A stretch of DNA of 64,000 bases from assembly GCA_017527905.1 (NCBI GenBank), contig JAFXPK010000004.1, forward strand, positions 1-64,000, written 5' to 3'. Under the pieces are notes generated by a model, which saw only the letters and a list, made by a program, of their open reading frames with translations, did no database searches and was not told the DNA's origin. Each line of letters begins with the position of its first letter. Within the stretch, counting starts at the first letter, position 1. Made by a program: the position numbers and the translations under genes. This DNA is from Paludibacteraceae bacterium. GTDB lineage: Bacteria; Bacteroidota; Bacteroidia; Bacteroidales; Paludibacteraceae. Shown here piece by piece: positions 1 to 8,504 of this stretch.

Positions 1-1
1 A

Positions 2-142
2 AAGGCAGGTACGCTTGACATTTATGACATGCTTTCCAAATTGGTGGTGAAGAATGCGCGGTACGAGGAGGGCATCACTTGTGTGGCCACGTTGCCTACG
101 GGTGTTTACATCATCAATGGCAAGAAGGTGATTGTGAAGTAG
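2..142 (+). CDS. C-terminal end of a T9SS-exported protein (partial, type A sorting tail)
   Basis: The window opens inside a reading frame that ends with TAG at 140-142. The last ~46 residues include DIYDMLSK, then LPTGVYIINGKKVIVK at the very end. That is the usual pattern of the Por secretion system (T9SS type A) C-terminal domain: a short beta-strand motif, an L-P-x-G-x-Y-I turn and a lysine-rich last strand. Such tails carry proteins across the outer membrane and are removed or lipid-linked at the surface. The catalytic or binding part lies upstream of the window, so the cargo function is unknown. A terminator-like hairpin follows about 30 bp downstream. Confidence 0.8.
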   Translation, partial: KAGTLDIYDMLSKLVVKNARYEEGITCVATLPTGVYIINGKKVIVK

Positions 143-169
143 GAGTAGATCACTTATAATAGTAAGAGA

Positions 170-216
170 GCAAAACCACTTCCTGGAAGTATTTCCGGGG
201 GTGGTTTTGTGTTTTG
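170..216 (+). terminator. Rho-independent terminator after the T9SS cargo gene
   Basis: An inverted repeat CAAAACCAC / GTGGTTTTG surrounds a GC-containing loop, and the right arm runs into a T-rich stretch (GGTTTTGTGTTTTG). It lies just after the stop at 142 and before the next gene. Confidence 0.7.
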
Positions 217-371
217 ATATGTACTTCATCGTTTAATTTATATTTACACATTATTGGCGGATCGCAATGAAGAATTCGGGGAATATGCTATCTTTGTTAA
301 ATCGTCTATTCATCGCATGGAAGCGATGGCGGACGGATTGTTGGTTGATGTAACCCTTAAAAGAAGAATTT

Positions 372-1976
372 ATGAAGGCAAGAATTTTTTGGCTATCGTT
401 TGTCGCGTTATTGTTGTTGAACGCAGGTGTGGTTGATGTATCCGCCCAAAAAGTTTTCAAAGGAATAATTCTCCGGTCGCAGGAGAAGGTGGAGTACACC
501 AGTACGGAATGGGTGGAAGTGGAACTCCCGGAAACGGATGATTCTGTGGAAGAGGATTCCATCGGTTCAGTAGTGGAATCCATCGATCTGGAGACGGGAG
601 ATTCTAAAAATGGAGTCTCCTATATGAGTCAGGAGGTTAAGAAGCTTGCGTACGAGGTGTTTTCTCTGAGTGTGCAGATGGATTTCTCCGTTGAGGCCTA
701 TCCTTACCGTAACAATCCCTATCTGCAGGAGGATATCGTCAAGTACATTGTGAGGGAAAAACAATATGCCGACTCTCTTGAAAAGGTGATGCATGGTTAT
801 ATGCGGGGAGCCAAGTCATTGGATGACATGGTTAAGCGTCTTAAGAAGGTGAAAAAATACGATAAATTCGTGTACGATGACTTGCGTTCATTCGCCATTG
901 AAGTTGATACTTTAAAAAAAATGGGTTGCCGTAAGCATGGGGGTGTATACCCTGTGAAGATAGATGTGAAGAATGGTGTCTTGTATATGGTTGAAGGTCA
1001 CGATGTTAGTTCCCCGAAAAAGATGGGGCTTTATGATGTCGAGACAGGTAAGAGGATTGAGCCTGAAGATCTGCTCACCACACTGCAATTCGTGGGTAGA
1101 TATAATGATACGATAAAGATAAACGCTGTAACTCGTATAGATGGCGAATGTATTGATTTTTACTACAATGATAAGGATTGGTATGTTTACAGTGTGTATA
1201 AGGATAAGGATAGTTCGTTGCTGACTCCATACGCTAAGTCGTTGATGGCGAAAGACAAGGGATATCGGTCGACCACGAGAACGAATGAATTTGGAGACCA
1301 AATACAGATTATAGAGGTTAATAAGGTAAATGAAAGATACGAATCCCGAAAAGTACAGCTTCCTGTCCAGTTGAATGGTTGTAAGAACACCCAGAAGGTT
1401 CGGAATAGGATGTTGGAGGTTATGTTCGGACGTTCCGACGGTAATCTGGAGAATTTGGTCACAGAGGGTGTCCAGAAATGGATACCGGAGTATGGCAGAG
1501 GTTCGCAAATGCTTTTGTTCGTGGGCGACGGGGTGGTTTCGTTTGGTTTTGAGGATTTATCTGCGTATGCCAATGACAGGAACACGTTTATTGTTTTCGA
1601 CAAGACCACGGGTGATGAGATAGACGTGAAGGATCTGATAAAGGACAAGAAGGGCTTCCTGGATTATGTCAACTCGTTTAACATGTATTTCGCCGGTTTC
1701 CTTTTCGATTCAACGAACGTGGAAAGAGGTACGAAGGTCGGAGAAAATTTGCGTAGTTACCTCAAACATTCTGGTGGATACTTGGCTCCGTTTAATGGAT
1801 GGGACGAGCTCCCGACATCCTGGTGGTTCGCGTTCAGCAAAATGGACGAATTCATCCCAGTCGAATTCAACACCAAAGATAGCCGTATATTCCTGAATTA
1901 TGACGATGTGAAGGCATTCATCGACCCTAAATACCATGAGATGTTGGACCGTGCGGTGAAGTCGATTAGGAGGTGA
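372..1976 (+). CDS. secreted protein of unknown function (534 aa)
   Basis: The protein begins with a clear Sec signal peptide: a basic start MKAR, a hydrophobic core and a likely cleavage after VSA at about residue 25. It has no lipobox and no T9SS tail, so a periplasmic location is most likely. The middle and C-terminal halves each contain a phrase of the type 'VetGkrIepeDLl' and 'FDKTTGDEIDVKDLI'. This resembles the DUF3298/RsiV-like pattern in which a strand carrying 'DxxTGkxixlxDLf' recurs, but the match is weak and I do not assign the family. The gene stands alone between a terminator and the AT-rich AbiH pair. The start was chosen because it begins directly at the signal peptide. Confidence 0.75.
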   Translation: MKARIFWLSFVALLLLNAGVVDVSAQKVFKGIILRSQEKVEYTSTEWVEVELPETDDSVEEDSIGSVVESIDLETGDSKNGVSYMSQEVKKLAYEVFSLSVQMDFSVEAYPYRNNPYLQEDIVKYIVREKQYADSLEKVMHGYMRGAKSLDDMVKRLKKVKKYDKFVYDDLRSFAIEVDTLKKMGCRKHGGVYPVKIDVKNGVLYMVEGHDVSSPKKMGLYDVETGKRIEPEDLLTTLQFVGRYNDTIKINAVTRIDGECIDFYYNDKDWYVYSVYKDKDSSLLTPYAKSLMAKDKGYRSTTRTNEFGDQIQIIEVNKVNERYESRKVQLPVQLNGCKNTQKVRNRMLEVMFGRSDGNLENLVTEGVQKWIPEYGRGSQMLLFVGDGVVSFGFEDLSAYANDRNTFIVFDKTTGDEIDVKDLIKDKKGFLDYVNSFNMYFAGFLFDSTNVERGTKVGENLRSYLKHSGGYLAPFNGWDELPTSWWFAFSKMDEFIPVEFNTKDSRIFLNYDDVKAFIDPKYHEMLDRAVKSIRR

Positions 1977-2061
1977 TGAGGTTAAACTGTTAAAGAAGAT
2001 TGTCGCGGGTGTAATCGAAGGTTTGTTTGATAATTATTATGTCGTTAATTATAATTGAGTC

Positions 2062-3225
2062 ATGGAAAACAATAAATCAGTATTGGTAATTGGAAATGGT
2101 TTTGATGTTGCGTTGGGAAGGCCAACAAAATACTCGGATTTTTACGAATCGGAGTTCTGTCCTAAAAGCTTTCCCGCCCCACTAATTGGGTACTTGAATG
2201 GTTGGACAAGTCAAGGTGATGTTCACTCTCTGAGATGGATGGATATGGAGAGTGCAATTCAGAAATATGCACAATCAAGAGGTGAGGGAAAAACATATGA
2301 TGGTGATTCGTATACAGAAGATGAAAAAAAACTAATAAAGAAAATCTACGAGTTCAACTCGGCCCCAGCCCCTCATCGCCAATATGAATTTTCCGTAGAA
2401 GAGGAAAATCTGTTGGAACAAATGCAAAACGCAGGTAAGATTGAATGTGAAAGGACTAATGCAAAACCTTATTGGAATTTCAACTTCGCAGATTTGCCTT
2501 ATGACAAGTTTGTTAATTCCCCTCGGGAAAGAGATGTTAAGGCATTATCATCAATTGAATCTGGCCTTGCCAATTATTTAAATAGTATAGATTGTGGAGC
2601 ACCAGAAGATAAACAAAATCTAGCCTATCAGTTGTTGTTTAGGTTTTGGAGAGAGTCTAATGGGGAAATATATTCGTTTAATTATACACCTCTTGAACCA
2701 TTGATTCAATCTTTTGATAAATATAGTGATGATTTATCTTTTAGAATAAAACCTAGTGATACTTTAAGAATAAATTATATGCATGGGTCTTTGAGCAAGA
2801 ACCATGTTATTCTTGGTGCAGGTAAAGAAACAAATGAGAGTGGGTGTGTGTATGGTGAATGGGCATTTTTAAAAAAATCGAATGACAATGGTTATAGACC
2901 TCCTATGTTGGTCAATGCCTTGAAAAACGCAAGTAAAGTCATTGTGTATGGTTTCTCTTTCAGCGAAATTGACATACAATATTTTAATTATCTATTTGAA
3001 TACATGCTTAATGATGGAATAACAAAAGAAGTTAAAATCTTTAGTTTTGGCGCAGAAGGAGTTCAAAGCATAAAGAAGAACATCAGTAAAATAGATGATT
3101 TGCAAATGCTTGGTGTTAATTTGATTGATGTAGAAGGAGAAGGTGCGAGTGTTTTTGATTGTTGCTTGGAAGACCCTGTTGTAGTTGAGGAGAATTTTAA
3201 TAAGCTCTGCAATATGTTAAGTTAG
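2062..3225 (+). CDS. AbiH-family abortive infection protein
   Basis: This 387-residue protein matches the AbiH family, first known from lactococcal phage abortive infection. The N-terminus has the family signature LVIGNGFDxALGxPTKYSDF, with G11-N12-G13-F14-D15 in a Rossmann-like loop. The middle has IYSFNYTPLEPL, and near the C-terminus GSLSKNHVILGAG and VYGFSFSEIDIQYF, all typical of the family. It has no signal peptide and should be cytoplasmic. The coding sequence is visibly richer in A and T (many AAT, AAA, ATA codons) than the flanking genes, which suggests acquisition by transfer. A DUF1643 gene starts 24 bp downstream on the same strand, so the two are probably co-transcribed. The biochemical activity of AbiH is not established. 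Confidence 0.88.
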   Translation: MENNKSVLVIGNGFDVALGRPTKYSDFYESEFCPKSFPAPLIGYLNGWTSQGDVHSLRWMDMESAIQKYAQSRGEGKTYDGDSYTEDEKKLIKKIYEFNSAPAPHRQYEFSVEEENLLEQMQNAGKIECERTNAKPYWNFNFADLPYDKFVNSPRERDVKALSSIESGLANYLNSIDCGAPEDKQNLAYQLLFRFWRESNGEIYSFNYTPLEPLIQSFDKYSDDLSFRIKPSDTLRINYMHGSLSKNHVILGAGKETNESGCVYGEWAFLKKSNDNGYRPPMLVNALKNASKVIVYGFSFSEIDIQYFNYLFEYMLNDGITKEVKIFSFGAEGVQSIKKNISKIDDLQMLGVNLIDVEGEGASVFDCCLEDPVVVEENFNKLCNMLS

Positions 3226-3249
3226 TCGAATTCTATTATTTTTTGTTCT

Positions 3250-3741
3250 ATGTACTACAATCCCAAAATGATAGGAGATAAGGATAATGTCCGTTATGCA
3301 CTTGTACAGAAAGGGGAGAGAACTCTATATGTGGTTGGACTTAATCCTAGTACAGCCAATGACAAAAAGGCTGATCTCACAATGACAAAGATCATGGGCT
3401 TTGCTGAAAAAAATGGGTACGATGGATTTGTGATGTTTAACCTCTATCCCCAAAGAAGCACTTATCCTAAAGGACTGCAAGAAGAGAAAGACGAGACTTT
3501 ATATACAAAGAACCTGGATACGATAAAAAAGTACCTTTCTGAGGAGGTTAATCCTACGGTGTTGCTGTGTTATGGAAACAATGTTCGTATTCGGTATTAT
3601 TTGAAAGAAAGTGTGGTGGACATTGTAAATATATGCAAACACTATGGAGCTAAGATTGTATGTATTGGAACAACAAAATCAGGCAATCCCAAACATCCAT
3701 CCAGAACCGCTTATGGATTTTTCGTTGACTATATGATTTGA
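3250..3741 (+). CDS. DUF1643-family protein
   Basis: This 163-residue cytoplasmic protein has the DUF1643 pattern: VVGLNPSTANDKKADLT near residue 30, then a 'GYDGFVMFNLYPQRSTYPKGL' segment and a later 'LLCYGNN' strand. Family members are often found in phages, mobile islands and near defence genes. Their reaction is unknown, though the fold is expected to be nucleotide-binding or glycosylase-like. It lies 24 bp after the AbiH gene on the same strand, followed by a long hairpin, so it looks like the second gene of a small accessory operon. Base composition is closer to its AbiH partner than to the housekeeping genes beyond. Confidence 0.85.
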   Translation: MYYNPKMIGDKDNVRYALVQKGERTLYVVGLNPSTANDKKADLTMTKIMGFAEKNGYDGFVMFNLYPQRSTYPKGLQEEKDETLYTKNLDTIKKYLSEEVNPTVLLCYGNNVRIRYYLKESVVDIVNICKHYGAKIVCIGTTKSGNPKHPSRTAYGFFVDYMI

Positions 3742-3803
3742 GACTCTCTATTCTGAGAATCACAGTTCGTAATGTATAGGGAAAACTATAAATACAAATA
3801 CTA

Positions 3804-3845
3804 TCACGACCAAAAATTGTCACTATTGACAACTTTTGGTCGTGA
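3804..3845. terminator. long hairpin between convergent genes (probable bidirectional terminator)
   Basis: Two 19-base arms (3804-3822 and 3827-3845) are reverse complements with one mismatch, around a 4-base loop CTAT. The hairpin sits between the ends of the DUF1643 gene (+) and the thioredoxin gene (-), where a shared terminator is expected. Neither side has a strong uninterrupted T run. Confidence 0.6.
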
Positions 3846-3851
3846 CTATAT

Positions 3852-4151
3852 CTACAAGTACTGTTGAATCACCCCGCTCAGCTCGCCCACCTCCAGCACG
3901 CCGCTCTGCCTCCACACCGGCTCACCGTTGCGGAAGAGCATAAGGGTAGGGACGGCCTGGACACGGTGCTGCGTCGCGAGGCTCTCGTTCTTCTCAACGT
4001 CTATCTTGAGGATGCGGAGGGCGTCGCCATGCTTCTCCTTCAACTCCTCCAATATCGGGTGCATCCTTTGGCAGGGTACGCACCACGTGGCATAGAAGTC
4101 AACCAATACCAGTTGACCGCTATTGATGATCGTATTAAAATCCTGTTCCAT
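3852..4151 (-). CDS. trxA: thioredoxin
   Basis: This 99-residue protein is a single thioredoxin domain with no signal peptide, so it acts in the cytoplasm as a disulfide reductant. The active site is ATWCVPC (C24 and C27). Downstream are the conserved KIDVEKN strand and the cis-proline loop VQAVPTLMLFRNG. Length is slightly under the usual 105-110 residues. The active site has V-P where classical thioredoxin has G-P. It lies downstream of dnaK on the same strand but is separated from it by a strong terminator, so it probably has its own promoter. Because genomes of this group carry several thioredoxins, the symbol is a class label rather than a claim of the main housekeeping copy. Confidence 0.9.
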   Translation of the reverse strand: MEQDFNTIINSGQLVLVDFYATWCVPCQRMHPILEELKEKHGDALRILKIDVEKNESLATQHRVQAVPTLMLFRNGEPVWRQSGVLEVGELSGVIQQYL

Positions 4152-4163
4152 ACTGTCTAAAGC

Positions 4164-4206
4164 TAAAAAAGGCGTGTTACTCGTGCGGGTAACACGCCTT
4201 TTGGAT
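4164..4206 (-). terminator. terminator of dnaK
   Basis: A perfect stem AAAAGGCGTGTTAC / GTAACACGCCTTTT with a 7-9 base loop lies 20 bp after the dnaK stop. Read on the minus strand it ends in a run of six T. It separates dnaK from the thioredoxin gene. Confidence 0.9.
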
Positions 4207-4226
4207 TGTAAATAGATGATAATTGA

Positions 4227-6140
4227 TTACTTAACCTCCTCAAAGTCAACGTCTGTGATGTTGTCGTCCTTTGAGTTTCCGCCTGCGTTGCCACTGTTGT
4301 AGCCGGCGCCTGCGTTAGGGGCGCCTTGCGCTTGTTGCTGTGCGTTGTACATGTCCTGAGAAGCGTCTTGGAATGCCTTGTTCAAAGCCTCCATCGCATC
4401 GTCGATATCCACGATGTTCTTCGCCTCGTGAGCAGACTTCAGCTTCAGCAACGCCTTCTCGATGGTCGCACGCTTGTCGCTTGGCAATTTGTCACCGTAG
4501 TCTTTCAGGTTCTTCTCCGTCTGGAAGATCATATTGTCCGCTTGGTTCAGCTTGTCGATGCGCTCCTTCTCCTTCTTGTCGGCCTCCGCGTTCGCCTCAG
4601 CCTCCGCCTTCATACGTTGGATCTCGCTATCGCTCAAGCCGGAAGATGCCTCGATACGGATCTTCTGCTCCTTGCCGGTCGCCTTATCCTTAGCGGATAC
4701 GTTCAAGATACCGTTCGCGTCGATATCGAAGGTCACCTCGATCTGCGGCACACCTCTTGGCGCTGGCATGATACCGTCCAAGATGAATCGGCCGATGGTC
4801 TTGTTCTGCGCCGCCATAGGACGCTCGCCCTGCAATACGTGGATCTCCACTGAAGGTTGGTTGTCCGCAGCCGTAGAGAAGATTTGAGACTTCTTGGTAG
4901 GGATGGTCGTGTTGGCGTCGATCAACTTGGTCATCACGCCGCCCATCGTCTCGATACCGAGTGAAAGAGGGGTCACATCCAACAAGAGGACATCCTTGAC
5001 AGTACCCGTCAAGACACCACCTTGGATAGCCGCACCGACAGCCACCACCTCGTCAGGGTTCACACCCTTGGAAGGAGCCTTGCCGAAGAACTTCTCCACA
5101 GCGGCCTGAATGGCAGGGATACGGGTTGAACCACCCACGAGGATGATCTCGTCCACGTCTCCGACAGACAAGCCAGCCTTGTCCAATGCGTTCTTACAAG
5201 GATCGATGGTACGTTGGATCAAATCGTCCACCAATTGCTCGAACTTAGCACGCGTCAAGGTCTTCACCAAGTGCTTAGGCACACCGTCAACCGGCATGAT
5301 GTAAGGCAAGTTGATCTCGGTGGAAGTGGTGCTGGAAAGCTCGATCTTCGCCTTCTCGGCAGCCTCCTTCAGACGTTGCAAAGCCATAGGGTCCTTGCTC
5401 AAGTCGATACCGCCGTTCTCGTTCTTGAACTCCTGTACCAACCAGTCGATGATACGGTGGTCGAAGTCGTCACCGCCCAAGTGCGTATCACCTGCAGTGG
5501 ACTTCACCTCGAAGACACCGTCGCCCAATTCGAGGACGGATACATCGTGCGTACCACCACCGCAGTCGAACACGACGATCTTCATATCCTTGTTCTTTCT
5601 GTCCAAACCGTAAGCCAAAGCGGCTGCCGTAGGCTCGTTGACGATACGTTTCACGGATAGACCCGCGATTTCGCCCGCCTCCTTAGTAGCCTGTCTCTGA
5701 GAGTCGTTGAAGTAAGCAGGAACGGTGATGACCGCCTCTGTCACCTCTTGTCCGAGGTATTCCTCAGCCGTCTTCTTCATCTTCTGAAGAATCATGGCGG
5801 AGATCTCCTGTGGCGTGTAGAGACGTCCGTCGATGTCCACGCGAGGGGTGTTGTTGTCACCCTTCACCACCTTGTAAGGGACACGCGCGATCTCTTGCTG
5901 CACACGGTCGTAAGTCTCGCCCATGAAACGTTTGATGGAGAAAACAGTCTTAGTAGGGTTGGTGATGGCCTGTCTTTTGGCAGGGTCACCCACTTTTCTT
6001 TCGCCTCCGTCGATGAAACCAATGATGGAAGGAGTAGTTCTCTTTCCTTCGCTGTTCGCGATGACGGTAGGCTCGTTGCCTTCCATTACCGCTACGCAGG
6101 AATTGGTCGTACCTAAGTCAATACCAATAATCTTTCCCAT
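4227..6140 (-). CDS. dnaK: molecular chaperone DnaK (Hsp70)
   Basis: The 637-residue protein is a full-length Hsp70. It starts [20 protein letters not shown] (phosphate-binding loop). It has the adenosine-binding [10 protein letters not shown] region near residue 340, the linker [16 protein letters not shown] near 385, a substrate-binding domain, a helical lid, and the C-terminal tail ending DVDFEEVK. It is the ATP-driven cytoplasmic chaperone that works with DnaJ and GrpE, neither of which is adjacent here. It is a single-gene unit: a terminator follows, and a long upstream gap has no HrcA-type CIRCE palindrome. A sigma-54-like element about 90 bp upstream is noted separately. Start and stop are unambiguous. 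Confidence 0.99.
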   Translation of the reverse strand: MGKIIGIDLGTTNSCVAVMEGNEPTVIANSEGKRTTPSIIGFIDGGERKVGDPAKRQAITNPTKTVFSIKRFMGETYDRVQQEIARVPYKVVKGDNNTPRVDIDGRLYTPQEISAMILQKMKKTAEEYLGQEVTEAVITVPAYFNDSQRQATKEAGEIAGLSVKRIVNEPTAAALAYGLDRKNKDMKIVVFDCGGGTHDVSVLELGDGVFEVKSTAGDTHLGGDDFDHRIIDWLVQEFKNENGGIDLSKDPMALQRLKEAAEKAKIELSSTTSTEINLPYIMPVDGVPKHLVKTLTRAKFEQLVDDLIQRTIDPCKNALDKAGLSVGDVDEIILVGGSTRIPAIQAAVEKFFGKAPSKGVNPDEVVAVGAAIQGGVLTGTVKDVLLLDVTPLSLGIETMGGVMTKLIDANTTIPTKKSQIFSTAADNQPSVEIHVLQGERPMAAQNKTIGRFILDGIMPAPRGVPQIEVTFDIDANGILNVSAKDKATGKEQKIRIEASSGLSDSEIQRMKAEAEANAEADKKEKERIDKLNQADNMIFQTEKNLKDYGDKLPSDKRATIEKALLKLKSAHEAKNIVDIDDAMEALNKAFQDASQDMYNAQQQAQGAPNAGAGYNSGNAGGNSKDDNITDVDFEEVK

Positions 6141-6229
6141 GATTCTATCTTTTTTAGTTAATTATATTCTTAATAAAATTGTTCGTTCATCTGTCCGCAC
6201 GGTGTCCGCCACCGTACGTCATAAATATT

Positions 6230-6247
6230 TCAAAGTTTGTGCCAAAG
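6230..6247 (-). promoter_or_regulatory. possible promoter of dnaK with a -24/-12-like motif
   Basis: On the minus strand the sequence reads TTTGGCACAAACTTTGA, about 90 bp upstream of the dnaK start. TTGGCAC followed by a TTTG element resembles a sigma-54 -24/-12 promoter, but the -12 GC is GA here. The same bases could be read as a weak -33/-7 promoter. Assignment is tentative. Confidence 0.35.
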
Positions 6248-6505
6248 GTTCATTTGCCGTGTCGGAGGCCTTCTTTCTGCCAATTTTTAGGTTGGAACCG
6301 CTTTTTGGACATCCCTTTTGTCATTTTGTCTGACAGAATGTCCGTTTTTCGGGGAAGGTCCGCCCTACGTGGGAGGATGGTCGGGTGGTGTGCCCTCCGT
6401 GGTCTTATCATCTTATGTTTGGTTGATTGATGTTGGTAAAAATTATACTTTATGCTTGTTTGGTAATATATGGCTTGTGTAATGCGTAATTGTGAGGTAA
6501 GGGTG

Positions 6506-6536
6506 TTGCTTGTTTCAATTATCATGCCTATATTTG
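6506..6536 (+). promoter_or_regulatory. Bacteroidetes-type promoter (TTG - N20 - TATATTTG)
   Basis: TATATTTG at 6529-6536 fits the -7 consensus TAnnTTTG. A TTG at 6506-6508 is placed at about the -33 position. It lies about 50 bp upstream of the lipoprotein start at 6588. Confidence 0.45.
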
Positions 6537-6587
6537 TTCTATTCGAATGTAAGTATAATTTTATTAATATTTCAAAGGGTATTTTGT

Positions 6588-7151
6588 ATGAAAAAAGGGC
6601 ATTTAATGTTGATGGCGATGTGTGCCATTGTGTGTGGTTTTATGAATTCTTGTAAAGAGGATGACGACACGGAAGGGAATAAGGGTGTGAAGTATGAACT
6701 CGAGAAGACGCTTGTCGGGGAATGGGACAGGAAGTATTATCCTGAAATCGTTCAACCTTATATTGAGACGCGTAAGTATGTTTTCAACGAAGACCATACA
6801 GGCTATGTCGATTATTATGGTGATGTGGTCGAGAAAGGTGTGGAGATTAACAGGAGGGTGGATGTCCGCAGTTGGATTAAGATTGACTTCACATGGAAGG
6901 TTGAGTCGGACAGCACATTTGAAATCCGTCTGTCAAAGGCCAACCTCCGTTATGGGGAGGGAGCGGCCAGGGACACTGTCTTTGCCCAAGGGGATACCTT
7001 TAAGTACTTCTTGACTAGGGCGGTGACCGATACGCTCGATTTCTATTCTTGCGGCTATTTCTTGGCTGGGTCTAATCATGTACTTACTGAGAGTTGCGAT
7101 GGAGGAGAAGCCAAAACGGATCCATCCTATCGTTTGACGTTGGCGCGTTAA
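6588..7151 (+). CDS. small lipoprotein of unknown function, copy 1
   Basis: The 187-residue product starts MKKGHLMLMAMCAIVCGFMNSCKEDDD. The lipobox MNSC is followed by an acidic stretch, which in this group marks surface or outer-membrane lipoproteins. I chose the ATG at 6588 rather than an earlier in-frame ATG at 6510, because the signal peptide begins there. The mature part has YVFNEDHTGYVDYYGD and later IKIDFTWKVESDSTFEI. This is the 'F..D.TG....W.' pattern of small lipocalin-like lipoproteins in Bacteroidales. The gene 640 bp downstream (7795-8430) shares this pattern and is a diverged paralogue. Function is unknown. Confidence 0.8.
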   Translation: MKKGHLMLMAMCAIVCGFMNSCKEDDDTEGNKGVKYELEKTLVGEWDRKYYPEIVQPYIETRKYVFNEDHTGYVDYYGDVVEKGVEINRRVDVRSWIKIDFTWKVESDSTFEIRLSKANLRYGEGAARDTVFAQGDTFKYFLTRAVTDTLDFYSCGYFLAGSNHVLTESCDGGEAKTDPSYRLTLAR

Positions 7152-7208
7152 GTTTTGATTTTGGGGAATGGCCCGATTGTTTCGATCTTTCCCCATGGAA
7201 TCCAAATA

Positions 7209-7243
7209 TGAAGTGCATGTCTGTGTTTCAGGCATGCACTTCT
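7209..7243 (+). terminator. hairpin after lipoprotein copy 1
   Basis: Perfect 10-bp arms GAAGTGCATG (7210-7219) and CATGCACTTC (7233-7242) lie about 60 bp after the stop codon. The sequence after the right arm has only short T runs, so termination is plausible but not strong. Confidence 0.55.
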
Positions 7244-7265
7244 TCGTTTGAGAGAAGGATTTGTT

Positions 7266-7647
7266 GGATTTACTATTTAGCTATTTACTATTTACTGGCC
7301 GGGTTGGCTGTTTGCTATTGGGTTGTCGGGTTGCCTTAAATAGTAAATCGTAAATAAAAAAATAGTAAATAATGATTTGTTGGATTTACTATTTAGCTAT
7401 TTACTATTTACTGGTTGCGGATTTACTATTGGGTTGGTTATTGTCGGATTGTCCGCTTTAAATAGTAAATTGTAAATAAAAAAATAGTAAATGATGATTC
7501 GCTGAATTTACTATTTAACTATTTACTATTTACTGGCCGGGTTGGCTGTTTACTATCGGGTTGTCGGGTTGCCTTAAATAGTAAATCGTAAATAAAAAAA
7601 TAGTAAATGATGACTTACTAATTTAGCTGTTTATTATTTACTATTTG
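7266..7647. repeat. array of three and a half AT-rich hairpin repeats (first array)
   Basis: Units begin at 7266, 7382 and 7504 (spacing 116 and 122 bp) and end at about 7370, 7492 and 7608. A degenerate part-unit runs at about 7612-7647. Each unit opens with ATTTACTATTT and closes with its exact complement AAATAGTAAAT. It has further TATTTACTATTTA words inside and a G-rich middle (GGGTTGGCTG or similar). Each unit could therefore fold into one long hairpin. There is no coding potential. The array fills most of the 643-bp gap between the two lipoprotein genes. Confidence 0.9.
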
Positions 7648-7683
7648 GCAATGATTTTGCCCCTTCTCCTTGTTTTTCTCCCT

Positions 7684-7722
7684 CAAAAAGTGTATGTTTG
7701 AGTTTCAGACATACGCTTTTTG
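7684..7722 (+). terminator. hairpin downstream of the first repeat array
   Basis: Arms AAAAAGTGTATG (7685-7696) and CATACGCTTTTT (7710-7721) pair with one G-T wobble. Sequence and loop (TTTGAGTTTCAGA) resemble the hairpin at 7209-7243. It ends in a T run, so it could act as a terminator. Confidence 0.5.
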
Positions 7723-7794
7723 TTTGAGAACAGAGAGGTTGCTGTTTCGTGTGTATATAGATTTTTGTCGAATGAATATTAAAATGATTAGCTT

Positions 7795-8430
7795 ATGGGA
7801 ACAAAGAATTTATGGGTGCTCTGTGTGAGCATGTGTTTGGGTGTGTTTGGCGTATATTCGTGTGAGGATGGTGATGAGTTGGAGAATGAGAGGAGAAATA
7901 ATTCACAGGAGGAGAATGTGGAAGATGGGTCGGACACGATGTCTGTTGTCTCGGATACGACGCAGGTGATACCTGATGATACGTTAACCTCTGAAAATGT
8001 CAGGCGTGAACTTGATAATTTGCTTGCCGGCAAAAAAGGATGCATTTCCGAATCGTACCCTTATACTTTAGAATCTATTAAATATGGTTTCAATGCAGAC
8101 CATTCAGGATATATCTCCTATAGATATTGGTGGCATAATACAGGGTCGCATGCCAGGGATGAATACCGAGTAGAAACTTCTGATATTGATGTGGATTTCA
8201 CATGGGAAGTTCTTTCCGAGAAGGTCTTCTCGATTCATTCTGTGAGTGCTCATACAAGAGCGAATGATGGCACGGATTATGTCTTGTCTTATGAGGGAAG
8301 TGTGAGGTTTCAGTTGGACAAGTTGTCTCCCGACAGACCCTTCTTCCTTGATTCTGATTGTGGCTCATTAAGTATATTTGCGAGAAAACATTTTCTTTTC
8401 GATGCTTGTGACGAAGAACCGATGCAGTGA
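7795..8430 (+). CDS. small lipoprotein of unknown function, copy 2
   Basis: The 211-residue product has a signal peptide ending in the lipobox VYSC, then an acidic, low-complexity linker rich in E, D, S and T up to about residue 65. The folded part contains KYGFNADHSGYISYRYWW and later IDVDFTWEVLSEKVFSI. These match the equivalent positions of the lipoprotein at 6588-7151, so the two are paralogues with a longer linker in this copy. The C-terminal quarter has two Cys residues. It is flanked on both sides by arrays of the same hairpin repeat, which suggests that the gene and repeats were duplicated or moved together. Function is unknown. Confidence 0.8.
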   Translation: MGTKNLWVLCVSMCLGVFGVYSCEDGDELENERRNNSQEENVEDGSDTMSVVSDTTQVIPDDTLTSENVRRELDNLLAGKKGCISESYPYTLESIKYGFNADHSGYISYRYWWHNTGSHARDEYRVETSDIDVDFTWEVLSEKVFSIHSVSAHTRANDGTDYVLSYEGSVRFQLDKLSPDRPFFLDSDCGSLSIFARKHFLFDACDEEPMQ

Positions 8431-8504
8431 ACTTATTACCCTTTCATTCTGCATGGTAAACGGTGAATTCCATAGCTGACTTCTTGTTGGAGAGAAGGGC
8501 TTGC

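Larger units (their letters stand above)
6141..6587. other. non-coding divergent control region between dnaK and a lipoprotein gene
   Basis: This 447-bp gap separates two divergent genes. It holds the possible dnaK promoter at its left end and a TATATTTG box at its right end. Short open frames here have no family signature or convincing start context, so I see no gene. Confidence 0.6.

Noticed and set aside
4227..6140. CIRCE/HrcA control of dnaK
   Set aside because: No TTAGCACTC-N9-GAGTGCTAA palindrome is seen in the upstream gap.
6250..6525. 91-residue minus-strand frame upstream of dnaK
   Set aside because: Low-complexity, Lys/Arg/His-rich sequence with no signal or domain; it covers the divergent promoter region.
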